DNA from: Ornithinibacillus xuwenensis
Lineage (GTDB): Bacteria; Bacillota; Bacilli; Bacillales; Amphibacillaceae
Reading direction: 5' to 3'
DNA length: 64,000 bases
Assembly (NCBI RefSeq): GCF_039614845.1
Contig: NZ_JBDIML010000003.1
Span: 124,001-188,000 of the forward strand
Shown here: positions 1-8,435 of the stretch, piece by piece
How the letters are laid out: every line of letters starts with the position of its first letter
How positions within the stretch are numbered: position 1 is the first letter of the stretch
Made by a program: the position numbers and the translations under genes
Notes under the pieces: generated by a model
Told to the model about the DNA's origin: nothing
What the model saw: only the letters and a program-made list of their open reading frames with translations
The model's database searches: none

Positions 1-519
1 TAAATAGGTTCTCGGATTAACATAACTAGCACTATTACAAGTACTATCTGAACAATACATGGTTTCAAAATGTAAGTGAACTCCAGTAACATCTCCTGAT
101 GCACCCATATAACCTACTACGGTACCTTTATAAACAGTTTTGCCAGGTGTCATTTTAGAACTGTATCGTAAGTGTTGGTATCTAGACAATACATTATCCG
201 TCCCACCTACTTTATATGAGCCAGTATGTCTAATATCTACAACCCAACCTCGAGCATTATTCCAGTATGCATTTTTAACAATACCAGTATGAGCTGCATA
301 AATATTATCCCCAGCAACTCCAGGACTTCGAGCTCCAATATCTATCCCACGGTGATACTGGTATACACCATTAATAGTACGGGGTCCATATTCCGAGGTT
401 ACTCTTGTTGAATCAGTTGGCCATAACATACGTGGAGCTGCCTCAGCTGGCTCAATGTCTCCAGCAATTAAGTACATAAAAGAGAACAATAAAATTCCTG
501 TGAATACTTTTTTTAAAAT
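1..519 (-). CDS. M23 (LytM-type) peptidase, C-terminus cut by window edge
   Basis: Secreted zinc metallo-endopeptidase that would cleave peptidoglycan cross-bridges. The reading frame runs from about 519 down past base 1, so the C-terminal end is missing. The metal-site motifs HRGID and, about 85 residues later, HLHFE are both visible, as is the typical EYGPR stretch before them. The N-terminus reads as a signal peptide (hydrophobic GILLFSFMYLIAG) ending near AEA. The frame has no ATG, GTG or TTG ahead of the signal peptide; an ATT at 519 follows the Shine-Dalgarno GAAGGGG at the right distance. The alternatives are a TTG at 486 or the ATG at 474, both inside the hydrophobic segment. Family assignment is firm; the start is uncertain. 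Confidence 0.8.
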   Translation of the reverse strand, partial: MLKKVFTGILLFSFMYLIAGDIEPAEAAPRMLWPTDSTRVTSEYGPRTINGVYQYHRGIDIGARSPGVAGDNIYAAHTGIVKNAYWNNARGWVVDIRHTGSYKVGGTDNVLSRYQHLRYSSKMTPGKTVYKGTVVGYMGASGDVTGVHLHFETMYCSDSTCNSASYVNPRTYL

Positions 520-670
520 TTCCCCTTCTTTCTATTAATTTATTTATCCTTCAAGCTAGTACTTTCCCCCTCTTTTTACATATATTTAAATTAACGAGCA
601 GATATTTTTACCATACATATAACTACTCGGCAATTTACAACAAGCTTTCAATAATTAATTGTTTTTTATT

Positions 671-1270
671 CTATTCTACTAAACTATGAATTAAAGACTC
701 TTGTATCTCTTTACCTTTAAGCCGAAGTGGATGATATTCCTCTCTTATGAATAAGACTTCATTATTCGATTCAAATAATAAAAGTACAGGATTTCGTCCA
801 AGATCAACTAATTTCTCCCACTCTACTTTAAATAAAGTATTCGATTCATCAAGCAAATAAATTGGAACCTCTTTTTTTATAGTCTTGGAAGTTTCCTCTT
901 CAACTTTAATAAATTCATAACCATGTTGACACTCCCTACATACGTTGATATTAATGTAAGTCACCTTCATATTTAGTATGGAGCCATCAATTTCTGTCCC
1001 AGTTAAGAGAACTGTATTAATATTTGTCTCTGTGATAGTCTCATTAAGCATCTCGTTTTCCGCCGTAATTTTTGAAAGTTGTTCATTGATTTCAATATTT
1101 TCTTTTTCTACACTTTCTAATTTTCGTATTTTCTCGCTCAGTATCTCATTCTTTTTATTTGCCTCTTCTATTGCGGATGTATCAGGCTGTTTCATATTAT
1201 TTATTAAGAAAAAGGTAATTAATGCAAAGGATAGAAGTCCTATAATACTTATTAAGGTCTTATTTTTCAT
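671..1270 (-). CDS. membrane-anchored coiled-coil protein, unknown function
   Basis: About 199 residues. One N-terminal transmembrane helix (IIGLLSFALITFFLI) is followed by a charged heptad-like region (roughly residues 30-75, Leu/Ile/Glu/Lys rich), then a predicted beta-rich domain with a CRECQHG (CxxC) motif. I do not recognise the family. An in-frame TTG lies 18 bases upstream at 1288, but the sequence GAGGAAG overlaps it and sits at the correct distance before the ATG at 1270, so I start there. It probably faces the outside of the cell, with the coiled coil next to the membrane; that is inference. Confidence 0.6.
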   Translation of the reverse strand: MKNKTLISIIGLLSFALITFFLINNMKQPDTSAIEEANKKNEILSEKIRKLESVEKENIEINEQLSKITAENEMLNETITETNINTVLLTGTEIDGSILNMKVTYININVCRECQHGYEFIKVEEETSKTIKKEVPIYLLDESNTLFKVEWEKLVDLGRNPVLLLFESNNEVLFIREEYHPLRLKGKEIQESLIHSLVE

Positions 1271-1588
1271 TTTATCTCGCTTCCTCAATTTTGTTTTCGA
1301 AAAATAATAAAATATTCTGTGAATATTACATAAGGTTCTACATATATTTCAAAAACCCTCCTTTTATATTCCTTTTTTTTACAAAATAGAACTAAATGCC
1401 TATATTATTAATACTTCCACAATTGAAAACTGGACAAAATGAATAAGTAAAGCCCTCTTGGAAACAGGGGGACTATTTAATCATTCCATGAAGTTATATT
1501 TGTATTTATATTATACTAGTACTTGCATAAGTTTCTTGTAAATCCTTTTTACATGGGTTGTTTTTGCACAAAAAAAGACCCCTACTGG
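1271..1588. other. non-coding stretch, AT-rich
   Basis: No supportable gene. It presumably holds the promoter of the gene starting at 1270. Bases 1425-1450 (AATTGAAAACTGGACA and flanks) look like the terminal sequence of some IS3-family elements, but no transposase or matching second end is visible, so I do not call an IS. The terminator of the next gene lies at its right end. Confidence 0.4.
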
Positions 1589-1603
1589 TTAACCAGCAGA
1601 GGG
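1570..1603 (-). terminator. rho-independent terminator
   Basis: Imperfect stem CCCTCTGCTGG / CCAGTAGGGG around TTAA, followed on the minus strand by a run of seven T. It overlaps the last codons of the small gene at 1589-1774. Confidence 0.75.
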
Positions 1604-1774
1604 TTTGTAAGTTACCCATTTTTTTAATTTTTGTTTAATCATGTTGTTGAAAAAGATAATTTCATCTTGGATTGATTTCCGGATATCAGGAACTTTACAT
1701 CTAACCAATTCTTTTTCTAGTTTTTCGAGGTGACTAATAAACAGTTGTAACTCAGGATTATTCATAGTGTACAT
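1589..1774 (-). CDS. small hypothetical protein (61 aa)
   Basis: Small, helical, Lys/Glu/Leu-rich protein with no signal peptide and no motif I recognise. Its size and composition recall Spo0E-like phosphatase peptides, but the SxxLD-type signature of that family is not present, so no function is given. A terminator overlaps its 3' end, which supports an expressed unit. The region upstream is AAGGGAAATGTACACT-like, a modest ribosome-binding site; a second in-frame ATG lies at codon 4. Confidence 0.45.
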   Translation of the reverse strand: MYTMNNPELQLFISHLEKLEKELVRCKVPDIRKSIQDEIIFFNNMIKQKLKKWVTYKPSAG

Positions 1775-1821
1775 TTCCCTTCAAGGATATTATGAAGGAT
1801 TAATGGCAAAAATAAAATGTA

Positions 1822-2402
1822 TTAATTTGATACTCCAAGTTTCATAATAAGTTTAGTCAACCAGAAAGATAAAAATACAATAATTAGATCTAATATAAAC
1901 ACATAAAACTCATTCATACCTCTGTTAAAATCAACTAGTCCGAATAACTTCTCCAACGATAAAAACCCAAATGAAAATACGGCGCTAAGAAGGATTGTAT
2001 AAGAGTAAAAATTTTTATTGTGATTTAAACAGTATTGATACACAAGCATAAAACCTACTGGAAGAACAGATGAGGTTAAACTTATAGCAAACGGTAACAT
2101 AGGGATTATAAAGTATTGATGCACGAACAATGTAGTAGATCCTAGTACAATATCTACGTAAGTCCAAAACATATGTACAGATAAACCCAAAAATAGTATT
2201 TCAAATATCTTGGTCCGATCTATAGCAAAATATATTATAAATAATGGTATGATTAACTATCCTAATACAAACCAGAATTGCCAGGAGTCTATATTGGAGA
2301 ATTCTTTCCAATAGAAAATTAGTGATGAATCAGCTATTAATGGATGACCGATTAAAAGATAAGGTTATCCAATATATCTAAGTGTGTGATCTAAACTTAC
2401 AC
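1822..2402 (-). pseudogene. decayed multi-pass membrane protein gene, CBO0543-like
   Basis: An intact stretch of 122 codons (start-like TTG at 2190) encodes four hydrophobic helices with no ribosome-binding site in front. The same frame continues upstream with membrane-protein-like sequence (PLIADSSLIFYWKEFSNID, then SWQFWFVLG) but is broken by TAG at 2257-2259 and TAA at 2365-2367. That pattern fits a gene of about 190 codons with two nonsense mutations and a lost start. The sequence resembles CBO0543-type membrane proteins from memory; a complete member of that type lies at 53695. Truncation and stops are seen directly; family placement is tentative. Confidence 0.6.
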
Positions 2403-2409
2403 ATTTTAT

Positions 2410-2446
2410 TTGACAACCCCCATTAACATAACGGAGGGACTGTCAA
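2410..2446 (-). terminator. candidate terminator hairpin after prsA-like gene
   Basis: Long inverted repeat TTGACAGTCCC.../...GGGGTTGTCAA just after the stop codon of the foldase gene. The following minus-strand sequence is AT-rich but lacks a clean T run, so efficiency is uncertain. Confidence 0.5.
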
Positions 2447-2453
2447 TTTTATA

Positions 2454-3320
2454 TTATAGATAGCTTTCAATCTCGTACTCTGCCATTAATTCATTTACCC
2501 AAGTTGTATAGATTTCATCGGCCTTCTGATCAAAAAGAATATCCGCTATTTCGTCTTTCACATCCTCATATACTGCTTCCTTCGCCTCAGTATGATCAGT
2601 TACCTTGATAACATGGTACCCATGCTCTGTTTCGACAGGGTCACTATAGTTACCTACTTCCATTTCAAATGCAGCATTTTCAAAAGCTTCTACCATTTCA
2701 CCCTTACCAAAATACCCTAACTCTCCTCCATTCTCAGCTGAAGAATCCGTGGAGTACTCCTTAGCTAATTCTGCAAAATCCTCACCTGCTTTAAGCATCT
2801 CAACAATTTTGTTAGCGGTTTCTAGGTCTTCTACTAAAATATGACTTGCTTGAACCTCTTCTTGTTGTGCAAAACTATCTTTGTTCTCTTCAAAGTAGGT
2901 TTCCATCTCTTCCTCTGTAATCGCAATGTCATCCTCCATTAGCTTGTTCGTTGCAATATACAACTCTAAGTCACTTTCAAAGTCTTCCACACTAACTCCG
3001 CTATAGGAAAGCGTCTCTAAAAATGCTTCTTCACCACCGTAATATTCGTAGTACTCTTCCTTCTCAGCATCAATCTCCTCTTGCGTTACCTCAATATCTT
3101 GCTTCTCAATCTCTTCTTCGATAACCTTCTCCGTAATTAATGAGTTCAATACATCAGTCCCATATTGTGAAACGAGAAGCTCATTTAACTCTGTTTCACT
3201 AATTTTTTTGCCATTAATACTCGCAACATAGGATTCTTTATCTCCTATATTGAAAACAGCTACAATTAATACCACTAATAATACTGCTCCACCAATCCAA
3301 TATATATATTTCTTATTCAT
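2454..3320 (-). CDS. PpiC/PrsA-type peptidyl-prolyl isomerase foldase
   Basis: Extracytoplasmic foldase assisting secreted-protein folding. An N-terminal membrane anchor (residues about 5-23) is followed by a SurA_N-like helical region and a parvulin domain at roughly residues 150-245, with the hallmark QASHILV, GGELGYFGKG and HGYHVIKV motifs. Unlike Bacillus PrsA it has no lipobox cysteine, so it is membrane-anchored rather than a lipoprotein. The acidic composition suits a high-salt lifestyle. It lies 17 bases after the htrA-like gene and is almost certainly co-transcribed with it, so it should share the stress promoter upstream of that gene. No specific symbol is given because PrsA and YacD paralogs cannot be separated here. 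Confidence 0.85.
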   Translation of the reverse strand: MNKKYIYWIGGAVLLVVLIVAVFNIGDKESYVASINGKKISETELNELLVSQYGTDVLNSLITEKVIEEEIEKQDIEVTQEEIDAEKEEYYEYYGGEEAFLETLSYSGVSVEDFESDLELYIATNKLMEDDIAITEEEMETYFEENKDSFAQQEEVQASHILVEDLETANKIVEMLKAGEDFAELAKEYSTDSSAENGGELGYFGKGEMVEAFENAAFEMEVGNYSDPVETEHGYHVIKVTDHTEAKEAVYEDVKDEIADILFDQKADEIYTTWVNELMAEYEIESYL

Positions 3321-3337
3321 CGAAATTCCCTCTATTC

Positions 3338-4567
3338 TTAGTTTAATTGGTTACTTGATAAGGTAACACTAATTTCCATTTTTTCTCCTTGACGATAGAT
3401 TACCAGTTTCACAACATCTCCTACCGATGCTTCTGTATATAAATACTTTCTCATGTCATCTGCATCTGAGATAGCAGTTCCATCAATTGAAACCACAATA
3501 TCTTCTACCTGTAGTCCAGCGTCTTTTGCCGCACTATTTTCATCGATATCAGCGATCATTACTCCAGTAGTCGAGTTAATGTTCATATTTTGTAAATAGT
3601 ATTGTGGAATTTCTGATAGATTTACCATAGAAATCCCTAAATACGGACGAACAATTTGTCCATTAGCAATCAATTCATCAATAATTGATAGTACTTCGTT
3701 ACTCGGTATTGCAAATCCAAGTCCTTCCACATCATCTTCAGCAATTTTCATACTGTTGATTCCAATTAGCTCTCCTGATACATTTATTAATGCTCCTCCA
3801 GAATTACCTGGATTAATAGCGGCATCGGTTTGGATAACCTCCATCTCCCAAATACCTGCTGAAGTAGATACCTCAATCGTTCGATTCACGGCACTGACAA
3901 TACCTTGTGTAACTGTTCCATATAAATCAAGGCCTAACGGATTACCAATTGCAATCACTTCATCACCAGCTCGAAGCACATCCGAATCTCCAAATCCTAA
4001 AGGAGCAATATCGTAGCTACCTTCAATTTTTAATACTGCAATATCGGTTAATGAGTCTGACCCAATTAACTCCGCTTCGACTACTTTTTCATCATAAAGT
4101 GTTACCTCAATAGAAGTTGCATCTTCAATTACATGATGATTGGTGACAATATATAGAGCGTTATCCGTTGCCTCATAAACAACACCAGAACCTGTACCAC
4201 TTTCGACTTCTTCACCATTTTGTTCAAAGCCACCTTGTCCAAATGGATTGTTTTGTTCCTGAATGTTCGTAATACCAACGATCGCTTTTGAAGCCTCTGC
4301 AACAATATCTGCAACCGAAAATGATGTGCTGGATACTTGCTGAACACTCATTGTTTCTGTAGCTTGTTCGGCTGTATTTATTTCCTCTACAGCTACTGCT
4401 TTTTCCTTTGAATTACTTAAATCAAAATAAGGAACTGTAGTAAAGGTTAGTACCGAGCCTATGACTCCTCCAGCTACAGCCGTTGCAAAACCTTTTATTC
4501 TTGATTTTTTTTCAAATTTCAGCTCATTAATACGATGACTAGATGAATCCTCATGTTCATGTACCAT
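3338..4567 (-). CDS. htrA: HtrA/DegP-like membrane-anchored serine protease
   Basis: Quality-control protease of the membrane-cell wall interface. It has a cytoplasmic N-terminus, one transmembrane helix (about residues 25-45), a trypsin-like domain with visible triad His145 (TNHHV), Asp175 (TDIAVLK) and Ser256 (GNSGG), and a C-terminal PDZ domain at about residues 305-400. Length (409) and layout match Bacillus HtrA/HtrB/YyxA. The 134-base upstream region carries a 19-bp motif shared with the promoters of the adjacent two-component system and of the 7010 operon. In B. subtilis htrA and htrB are induced by CssRS, which this neighbourhood resembles. Which paralog this is cannot be decided. Confidence 0.9.
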   Translation of the reverse strand: MVHEHEDSSSHRINELKFEKKSRIKGFATAVAGGVIGSVLTFTTVPYFDLSNSKEKAVAVEEINTAEQATETMSVQQVSSTSFSVADIVAEASKAIVGITNIQEQNNPFGQGGFEQNGEEVESGTGSGVVYEATDNALYIVTNHHVIEDATSIEVTLYDEKVVEAELIGSDSLTDIAVLKIEGSYDIAPLGFGDSDVLRAGDEVIAIGNPLGLDLYGTVTQGIVSAVNRTIEVSTSAGIWEMEVIQTDAAINPGNSGGALINVSGELIGINSMKIAEDDVEGLGFAIPSNEVLSIIDELIANGQIVRPYLGISMVNLSEIPQYYLQNMNINSTTGVMIADIDENSAAKDAGLQVEDIVVSIDGTAISDADDMRKYLYTEASVGDVVKLVIYRQGEKMEISVTLSSNQLN

Positions 4568-4639
4568 TTATATCCCTCCAAATTCGAACCCTACACGTTT
4601 TCTTCTGTTTTTCTTACAAGACCTACTTTATAACGTGAA

Positions 4640-4658
4640 TATGTCAGGAAGATGTCAA
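4640..4658 (-). promoter_or_regulatory. putative response-regulator box upstream of htrA
   Basis: Minus-strand TTGACATCTTCCTGACATA, two TGACA half-sites 11 bp apart, centred about 80 bases before the htrA start. Nearly the same 19-mer occurs at 6847-6865 and 6901-6919. The spacing of one helical turn is typical of OmpR-family tandem sites. Confidence 0.6.
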
Positions 4659-4681
4659 TAGATACTTATTCTTAATTAAAT

Positions 4682-4713
4682 AAAAAAGATAACAGCTTCC
4701 ATTAGCTGTTATC
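4682..4713 (-). terminator. rho-independent terminator of the two-component operon
   Basis: Perfect 10-bp stem GATAACAGCT/AGCTGTTATC with a 6-base loop and a T-rich tail on the minus strand; it overlaps the kinase stop codon. Confidence 0.9.
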
Positions 4714-6120
4714 AATCGGAAATAATAGTCTAAATGTCGTTCCTTCATGTGAGCTTTGCTTTAAAACTAAATCTCCCCCTAAGGCATTTGCAATCATTTT
4801 ACTTAAAGGTAATCCTAGACCTAGTCCTCTAACTTTATATTTTTTATTTTCTCCTCGATAAAACCGTTCGAAAATAAACGGTTGTTCATCATTCGGAATG
4901 CCACCTCCATCATCAGCAACCTGTATCACAATATGATCCGGATGTTTGTACATATCTATCGTAATGTTCCCACTTCCTTCCATCGCTTGCTTTGCATTAT
5001 TAAATAGATTAGTAATGATTTGCTGGAAACGTAATGGGTCAATTGCAATTTCAACAGGTTCGGACAATAGTGTTAGGTTAATGTTGATGCTTCCATCATC
5101 CTGTGTGATTTGCCAGCTGTGTACAGCATCCTCTACAACATCATTAAGATTGTGGATCGCTTGATTCACTTCTACTGCATTGGCAGCAAACTGATTAAAA
5201 GCTAGTAGATCCTCTACCATCTTTTTCATTTTTTCAGTTTCTTGTAGTGAAATTTTTAAGAACTCTTTTGACTCTTCTCCAGCAACCACATCATCTTTTA
5301 CTGCTTGCAATAGTCCACTTATAGAGGTAACAGGTGTTTTTAATTCATGTGTTACACCTGCCAACAACTCTGTTCGTAGCGCTTCTAATCTTTCGAGTTT
5401 ATTTGTCATTTCTTTAAAGGAATGAATCAATTCATGTACTTCTAATTCCTTACTATCATTAGGTAGCTCAATCTGATAATTACCTTCTTCTACTTGCTTC
5501 GCAGCATTTGCTACTTTTTTAATTGGATTTGCTAATCGACTTGACAACATATAAATCGCCGCCCAACCCAGTAAAGCCAAACTGATAATCATAATAGCCA
5601 GCTGTGTATATTCTTGGTTAACCTTTGCTAGATTGTCCTTTGATTCTATCATCACGACCCATCCGATTACCGAATCCTCAATTTCAATAGGAGATTTTAC
5701 CGCATAATATTTCTCACTTGTAATTGATAATTCTAAAACCGTGTCATCTTCTTCTAAGATGGTAGGATGTAATTGCTGTTCCATTGGTCCTCTTGGACGG
5801 TTACTCGAGACAATGGTTCCTTCCGTATCAACGATATACGTAAATGGATCGCTCTCAAGATTCATCTCCCCCTTTGGCCGATTAAAAAAGTTAGGCGGAT
5901 CTTGCCCTTTAAAATCCCCTTGTTCTTCTGTTGCAACTATTCTTTCAGCCATACCCTCTGATAGAATGGTCATGACGTTTAATCGATTTTCCAGTGTGGT
6001 ATGCCGGATCCAGAGTGCCGAGACTATGGCAACGACAAATAAACCGATACATAAGGTTACTAAATATCGAGTTATCCAATATCTACGTAGTGTAACTCGT
6101 TTTTTAATTTTTTTCGACAT
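4702..6120 (-). CDS. sensor histidine kinase, CssS-like
   Basis: About 472 residues. Two transmembrane helices (about 15-37 and 172-195) flank an extracytoplasmic loop of about 130 residues, followed by a HAMP domain, a dimerisation helix with the phosphorylatable His in THELKTP, and an ATPase domain with N box (NLFNNAKQA), DDGGGIP and GLGLGLPLSK. A longer frame opens at 6168, but I start at the ATG of MSKKIKK (6120), which overlaps the regulator stop by about 17 bases, as expected for translational coupling. Position next to htrA and prsA, plus the shared promoter motif, suggest it senses secretion or envelope stress like B. subtilis CssS; that is inference. Confidence 0.85.
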   Translation of the reverse strand: MSKKIKKRVTLRRYWITRYLVTLCIGLFVVAIVSALWIRHTTLENRLNVMTILSEGMAERIVATEEQGDFKGQDPPNFFNRPKGEMNLESDPFTYIVDTEGTIVSSNRPRGPMEQQLHPTILEEDDTVLELSITSEKYYAVKSPIEIEDSVIGWVVMIESKDNLAKVNQEYTQLAIMIISLALLGWAAIYMLSSRLANPIKKVANAAKQVEEGNYQIELPNDSKELEVHELIHSFKEMTNKLERLEALRTELLAGVTHELKTPVTSISGLLQAVKDDVVAGEESKEFLKISLQETEKMKKMVEDLLAFNQFAANAVEVNQAIHNLNDVVEDAVHSWQITQDDGSININLTLLSEPVEIAIDPLRFQQIITNLFNNAKQAMEGSGNITIDMYKHPDHIVIQVADDGGGIPNDEQPFIFERFYRGENKKYKVRGLGLGLPLSKMIANALGGDLVLKQSSHEGTTFRLLFPIDNS

Positions 6121-6784
6121 GAAATTGATACCCCAATCCCCTAAGTGTTCTAATTTCTCCCTCGTCACTTGGCCATTCGATTAACGCTTTTCGTATTCTT
6201 TTGATTGCTAGGTCAACTGCACGATCACTACCTTCATAATCCCAGCCCCAAATGTGTTCAATTAACTGATCTCTTGTAAAGGTTTGATTTGGATTTTCTA
6301 CTAAAAATAATAGAACAGATAAATCTCTCGGCGTAAGACTTACCTGTCTTCCTTTAACCTTTACCTCGTGTGCCTTAAGATTTATTTCCAACTGCCCATA
6401 TCGTTTAACAGGGTTATCACTATCTGTCTGTGAACGTCTTAACACTGCTTTTACACGTGCAACTACTTCATCAGCTATAAATGGCTTGGCTATATAGTCA
6501 TCCGCACCCTTATTTAATCCTTCTAATCGATAATCAATATCCCCTAAAGCTGTTAACATGATAACTGGACAATTACTTATAACCCGAATCTCCTTCAGTA
6601 CTTTCCAGCCATCAGTATTGGGTAGCATCACATCTAAAAGAATAAGATCCGGTTGACGCTCCTGAAATTTCACTAATGCTTCTTCCCCGTCAAAGGCTAG
6701 AACAACTGTATAACCAACTTTCAGCAAATATGCCCGTAATACCTGACTTATCGCAAATTCATCCTCTACCACTAATATTTCCAT
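6104..6784 (-). CDS. OmpR-family response regulator, CssR-like
   Basis: 226 residues: a receiver domain (about 1-120) with the acidic pocket EDE at 7-9, phospho-acceptor Asp51 (LLDVMLP), the Thr of MLTA and Lys of AKPF, then a winged-helix DNA-binding domain (about 128-225) with the SLTPRDLSVL and RDQLIEHIWG segments. It is first in a two-gene operon with the kinase. It is the obvious candidate to bind the 19-mer motif found in front of its own gene, in front of htrA, and in front of the divergent operon at 7010. Family assignment is certain; the CssR-like role is inferred from context. Confidence 0.88.
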   Translation of the reverse strand: MEILVVEDEFAISQVLRAYLLKVGYTVVLAFDGEEALVKFQERQPDLILLDVMLPNTDGWKVLKEIRVISNCPVIMLTALGDIDYRLEGLNKGADDYIAKPFIADEVVARVKAVLRRSQTDSDNPVKRYGQLEINLKAHEVKVKGRQVSLTPRDLSVLLFLVENPNQTFTRDQLIEHIWGWDYEGSDRAVDLAIKRIRKALIEWPSDEGEIRTLRGLGYQFHVEKN

Positions 6785-6846
6785 GGCATCTTCACCACCC
6801 GAGTTTTGTCGAATAATTTATCTTCTATTACAGTATCACACTCTTA

Positions 6847-6865
6847 TGTGTCAGTAAAAAGTCAA
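6847..6865 (-). promoter_or_regulatory. putative response-regulator box, autoregulatory copy
   Basis: Minus-strand TTGACTTTTTACTGACACA, 63 bases upstream of the regulator start. It shares the TTGAC-N7-TGACACA core with the copy at 6901-6919 and lies in inverted orientation to it. Confidence 0.55.
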
Positions 6866-6900
6866 CCTATAGCCTCAAAATTAATTTACACTTTTTTTAC

Positions 6901-6919
6901 TTGACATCTATTTGACACA
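6901..6919 (+). promoter_or_regulatory. putative response-regulator box for the 7010 operon
   Basis: Plus-strand TTGACATCTATTTGACACA, 91 bases before the VTC-domain gene. Compared with the htrA copy, it is identical over TTGACATCT and nearly so over TGACAyA. It also contains two -35-like TTGACA hexamers, so it may overlap the promoter. Confidence 0.6.
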
Positions 6920-7009
6920 TTAACCGTTTAAAGTTGTCTCTGCTGGCGAAACAACTTGAGTTGAAAAACAATATCAAAAACAAAATTCACTTAAAAGGAG
7001 GTACATGAG

Positions 7010-7711
7010 ATGCCAATTCAAACCTCATATAACCCTGCTGGTCGGAAGGAATTGAAGCACGCTATATCGATTCCAGAATACCAGTTATTACGAAGTAAAA
7101 TGTCCCATTTGATGAAACGGGATGCGCATGCTGGAAGGGATGGCACATATCTCATTCGTTCCACATACTTCGATAACTTCGATAATAAGGTGTTAAACGA
7201 GAAGAAGGAAGGCTATATCAATCGTAATAAATACCGAGTTCGAATTTACGGTATTAGTGATTCTTACATTAACCTTGAACGGAAGAGCAAACGAAATAAT
7301 TTAACATTCAAAACAAAATGTAACATAACAAGGCAAGAGTTTGAGAAAATGCGTATCGGTGATGTTTATTGGATGAAGGAAGATAACCGAGAATTAATGC
7401 GAGACCTCTATCATGAGATGAAGTATTACCAAATTAAACCGGTGGCAGTAGTTGATTATGAGCGTGAAGCTTGGATATACCAATACGGAAATGTGCGTGT
7501 CACATTTGATAGGAAAGTACAATCAAGCTTACAAAACACAGATATGTTTAATAAGCACTTGCCAATGGTAGATGTTCTGGAACCAAATCTAGTCATTCTT
7601 GAAGTAAAGTATGATGAATTTTTGCCAAATGTAATTCGCTACTTACTACAATTGTCAGACACCAGACAGGAAGCATATTCAAAATACCAGCTTAGTCGTA
7701 TGTATGGATAA
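7010..7711 (+). CDS. VTC-domain (polyphosphate polymerase-like) protein
   Basis: 233 residues corresponding to the VTC/TTM tunnel fold, the catalytic domain of yeast VTC4, which makes polyphosphate from ATP. Conserved basic and acidic strands are visible: GRKELKH at the N-terminus, NKYRVRIYG, INLERKSK, VVDYEREAW, VRVTFDRKV and ILEVKYDEFLP. Strong ribosome-binding site AAAAGGAGG eight bases before the ATG. It is first of a three-gene operon with a DUF4956 membrane protein and a surface beta-helix protein, a combination that recurs in Firmicutes, often with CotH kinases. Polyphosphate synthesis is established for fungal VTC4; whether bacterial members make polyphosphate or modify something else is open. 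Confidence 0.85.
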   Translation: MPIQTSYNPAGRKELKHAISIPEYQLLRSKMSHLMKRDAHAGRDGTYLIRSTYFDNFDNKVLNEKKEGYINRNKYRVRIYGISDSYINLERKSKRNNLTFKTKCNITRQEFEKMRIGDVYWMKEDNRELMRDLYHEMKYYQIKPVAVVDYEREAWIYQYGNVRVTFDRKVQSSLQNTDMFNKHLPMVDVLEPNLVILEVKYDEFLPNVIRYLLQLSDTRQEAYSKYQLSRMYG

Positions 7712-7735
7712 AAAACGAATAAAGGAGAGAAAAAA

Positions 7736-8425
7736 ATGGACACAAATACAATTAATTTTTCAGATATTTTTAAATCAAGTTTCTTAGAGAATACTGCATC
7801 CTTTTCATTAGTAGATTCACTTTTAGGACTAGGTATAGCACTATTAATTGGATTATTTATTTATGGAATCTATAAGAAAACCTTTAATGGTGTTATTTAT
7901 TCTCATTCTTTTAATATATCACTCATTATTATGACTCTGGCAACCGCTCTCGTTATTATGGGAATTAGCCAAAATGTACTATTATCTCTGGGAATGGTTG
8001 GTGCGTTATCAATTGTACGTTTTCGTACTCCTATTAAGGATCCAATGGATTTGGTATACCTATTTTGGTCTGTGATCGCAGGAATACTTAGTGGAGCTGG
8101 ATTTGTCCTATTAGCTGCAATCGGGTCTATATTCATTGGTATCGTTATTGTGCTATTCGCTAATAAAATCAAAGTTGAAAACCCATATTTGCTTGTTATT
8201 AAATTTGATGAAAGTTCAGTTGGTGGTGAGATTGAACGAATTTTAAAAGAAAAAACGAAGAAGTATGCTTTAAAATCAAAGTCAATTATTCAAGGATCTG
8301 AATTGGAAGTTACGTATGAGGTTCGTGTCAAAGAAAATGATTCAGAAATCGTATCCGATATAACAAAAGTTCATAGTGTAAACTCTGCTGTAATGCTCAG
8401 CTATGATGGTAACTTTACAGCTTAA
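7736..8425 (+). CDS. DUF4956 family membrane protein
   Basis: 229 residues with four transmembrane helices (about residues 22-42, 57-78, 82-98 and 106-145) and a cytoplasmic C-terminal domain of about 80 residues. The conserved loop LSIVRFRTPIKDPMDLVYLFW typical of DUF4956 is present. It follows the VTC-domain gene by 24 bases with ribosome-binding site AAAGGAGAG, so the two are translated from one message. DUF4956 proteins are nearly always paired with VTC-domain proteins and probably form a membrane channel or translocase for the product; this is guilt by association, not demonstrated. Confidence 0.85.
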   Translation: MDTNTINFSDIFKSSFLENTASFSLVDSLLGLGIALLIGLFIYGIYKKTFNGVIYSHSFNISLIIMTLATALVIMGISQNVLLSLGMVGALSIVRFRTPIKDPMDLVYLFWSVIAGILSGAGFVLLAAIGSIFIGIVIVLFANKIKVENPYLLVIKFDESSVGGEIERILKEKTKKYALKSKSIIQGSELEVTYEVRVKENDSEIVSDITKVHSVNSAVMLSYDGNFTA

Positions 8426-8435
8426 AGGTTTGTTT

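Noticed and set aside
1425..1490. Sequence resembling an IS3-family end (AATTGAAAACTGGACA)
   Set aside because: Only one short end-like stretch is present, with no partner repeat and no transposase; chance or an old relic cannot be told apart.
1589..1774. Spo0E-like phosphatase call for the 61-residue protein
   Set aside because: Size fits, but the SxxLD-type signature is missing.
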